A stretch of DNA of 64,000 bases. It comes from Chamaesiphon minutus PCC 6605. GTDB lineage: Bacteria; Cyanobacteriota; Cyanobacteriia; Cyanobacteriales; Chamaesiphonaceae. This document shows, piece after piece, positions 63,950 to 64,000 of this stretch. The position numbers were made by a program, and so were the translations under genes. The notes under the pieces were generated by a model that worked only from the letters and a program-made list of their open reading frames with translations, did no database searches and had not been told where the DNA came from. Where the stretch lies: positions 5,282,886-5,346,885 of the forward strand of contig NC_019697.1 in the NCBI RefSeq assembly GCF_000317145.1, given 5' to 3'. Numbering within the stretch: position 1 is the first letter of the stretch; every line of letters begins with the position of its first letter.

Positions 63950-64000
63950 TTACTCAGTGGCAGGTTTGAGCGTCAGCAAGACTTCAAAATTGCTGGTGTT
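63950..64000 (-). CDS. possible C-terminal end of an incoming gene (partial)
   Basis: Reading leftwards from 64000, the minus strand is open for 16 codons (NTSNFEVLLTLKPATE) and ends at a TAA (63950-63952). The stretch is too short to identify. It is the only candidate gene in the final 170 bp. Confidence 0.3.
   Translation of the reverse strand, partial: NTSNFEVLLTLKPATE

Overview
The window is a stretch of cyanobacterial chromosome. Evidence for this is the frequent GATCG/GCGATCGC (HIP1-type) octamers (e.g. 1104-1111), a high-light-inducible gene pair, Ycf34, FurA-type Fur, DUF3318 and DUF3611 proteins, an nrt/cmp-type ABC transporter with a CmpR-type regulator, a cry-DASH photolyase relative, a SpkB-type kinase and PEP-CTERM proteins. 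Many short tandem heptamers and palindromic interspersed repeats suggest a repeat-rich freshwater type of genome. I cannot name the species from sequence alone. No phage, plasmid or CRISPR region is visible; most of the window is ordinary core chromosome with small genes, relics and repeats between.

Layout. 1-3.6 kb: the end of a TldE/PmbA-type gene, fur, cry-DASH and a PadR regulator. 3.8-7 kb: DUF3611 protein, a MATE-like transporter, a HAD hydrolase and a small unknown. 7.3-15 kb: M3 oligopeptidase, a RemA-like small protein, then three minus-strand genes (R2K ATP-grasp, a DUF2228/HPF1-like protein, an HDAC-like amidohydrolase), a formylglycine-generating-enzyme-like protein, a tiny secreted ORF and a GST. 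15-19 kb: a tightly overlapping mrpCDEFG-(DUF4040)-B Na+/H+ antiporter operon. 19.1-19.8 kb: a MerR regulator followed by a 50-residue metallothionein-like gene with a MerR-type elongated promoter. 19.8-20.3 kb: a MITE. 20.4-22.4 kb: a CPA2 Na+/H+ antiporter and gene relics. 22.5-29.5 kb: nrt/cmp ABCD and a divergent LysR gene. 30-37.8 kb: an M48 peptidase, membrane proteins, cca, ycf34, tsaE, a YvcK/CofD-like protein and ruvC. 37.9-42.3 kb: a SpkB-type kinase and amylo-alpha-1,6-glucosidase. 42.6-42.9 kb: two tandem intronless tRNA-Leu(UAA) genes. 43-48.8 kb: GNAT, RNase D, CAP protein, DUF3318, a BtuR-like protein, rph and a pentapeptide protein. 49.2-51.4 kb: a decayed copper-type P-ATPase. 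51.6-55.3 kb: DUF58, pentapeptide-TPR, two unknowns and MoaD. 55.5-59.1 kb: twin hli genes and twin PEP-CTERM metalloproteases. 60-63.8 kb: tldD and tldE/pmbA with an insert gene.

How the genes work together. Ion homeostasis is prominent (Mrp complex, NapA-like antiporter). Metal handling appears as MerR plus metallothionein, Fur and a ruined Cu-ATPase. Nutrient uptake is represented by the nrt/cmp operon. The most unusual items are the MerR-metallothionein module hidden below normal ORF cutoffs, the HPF1-like/HDAC-like gene pair, the duplicated intronless tRNA-Leu(UAA) pair differing mainly in the variable arm, and the stop-interrupted P-type ATPase that has lost nearly every catalytic motif.
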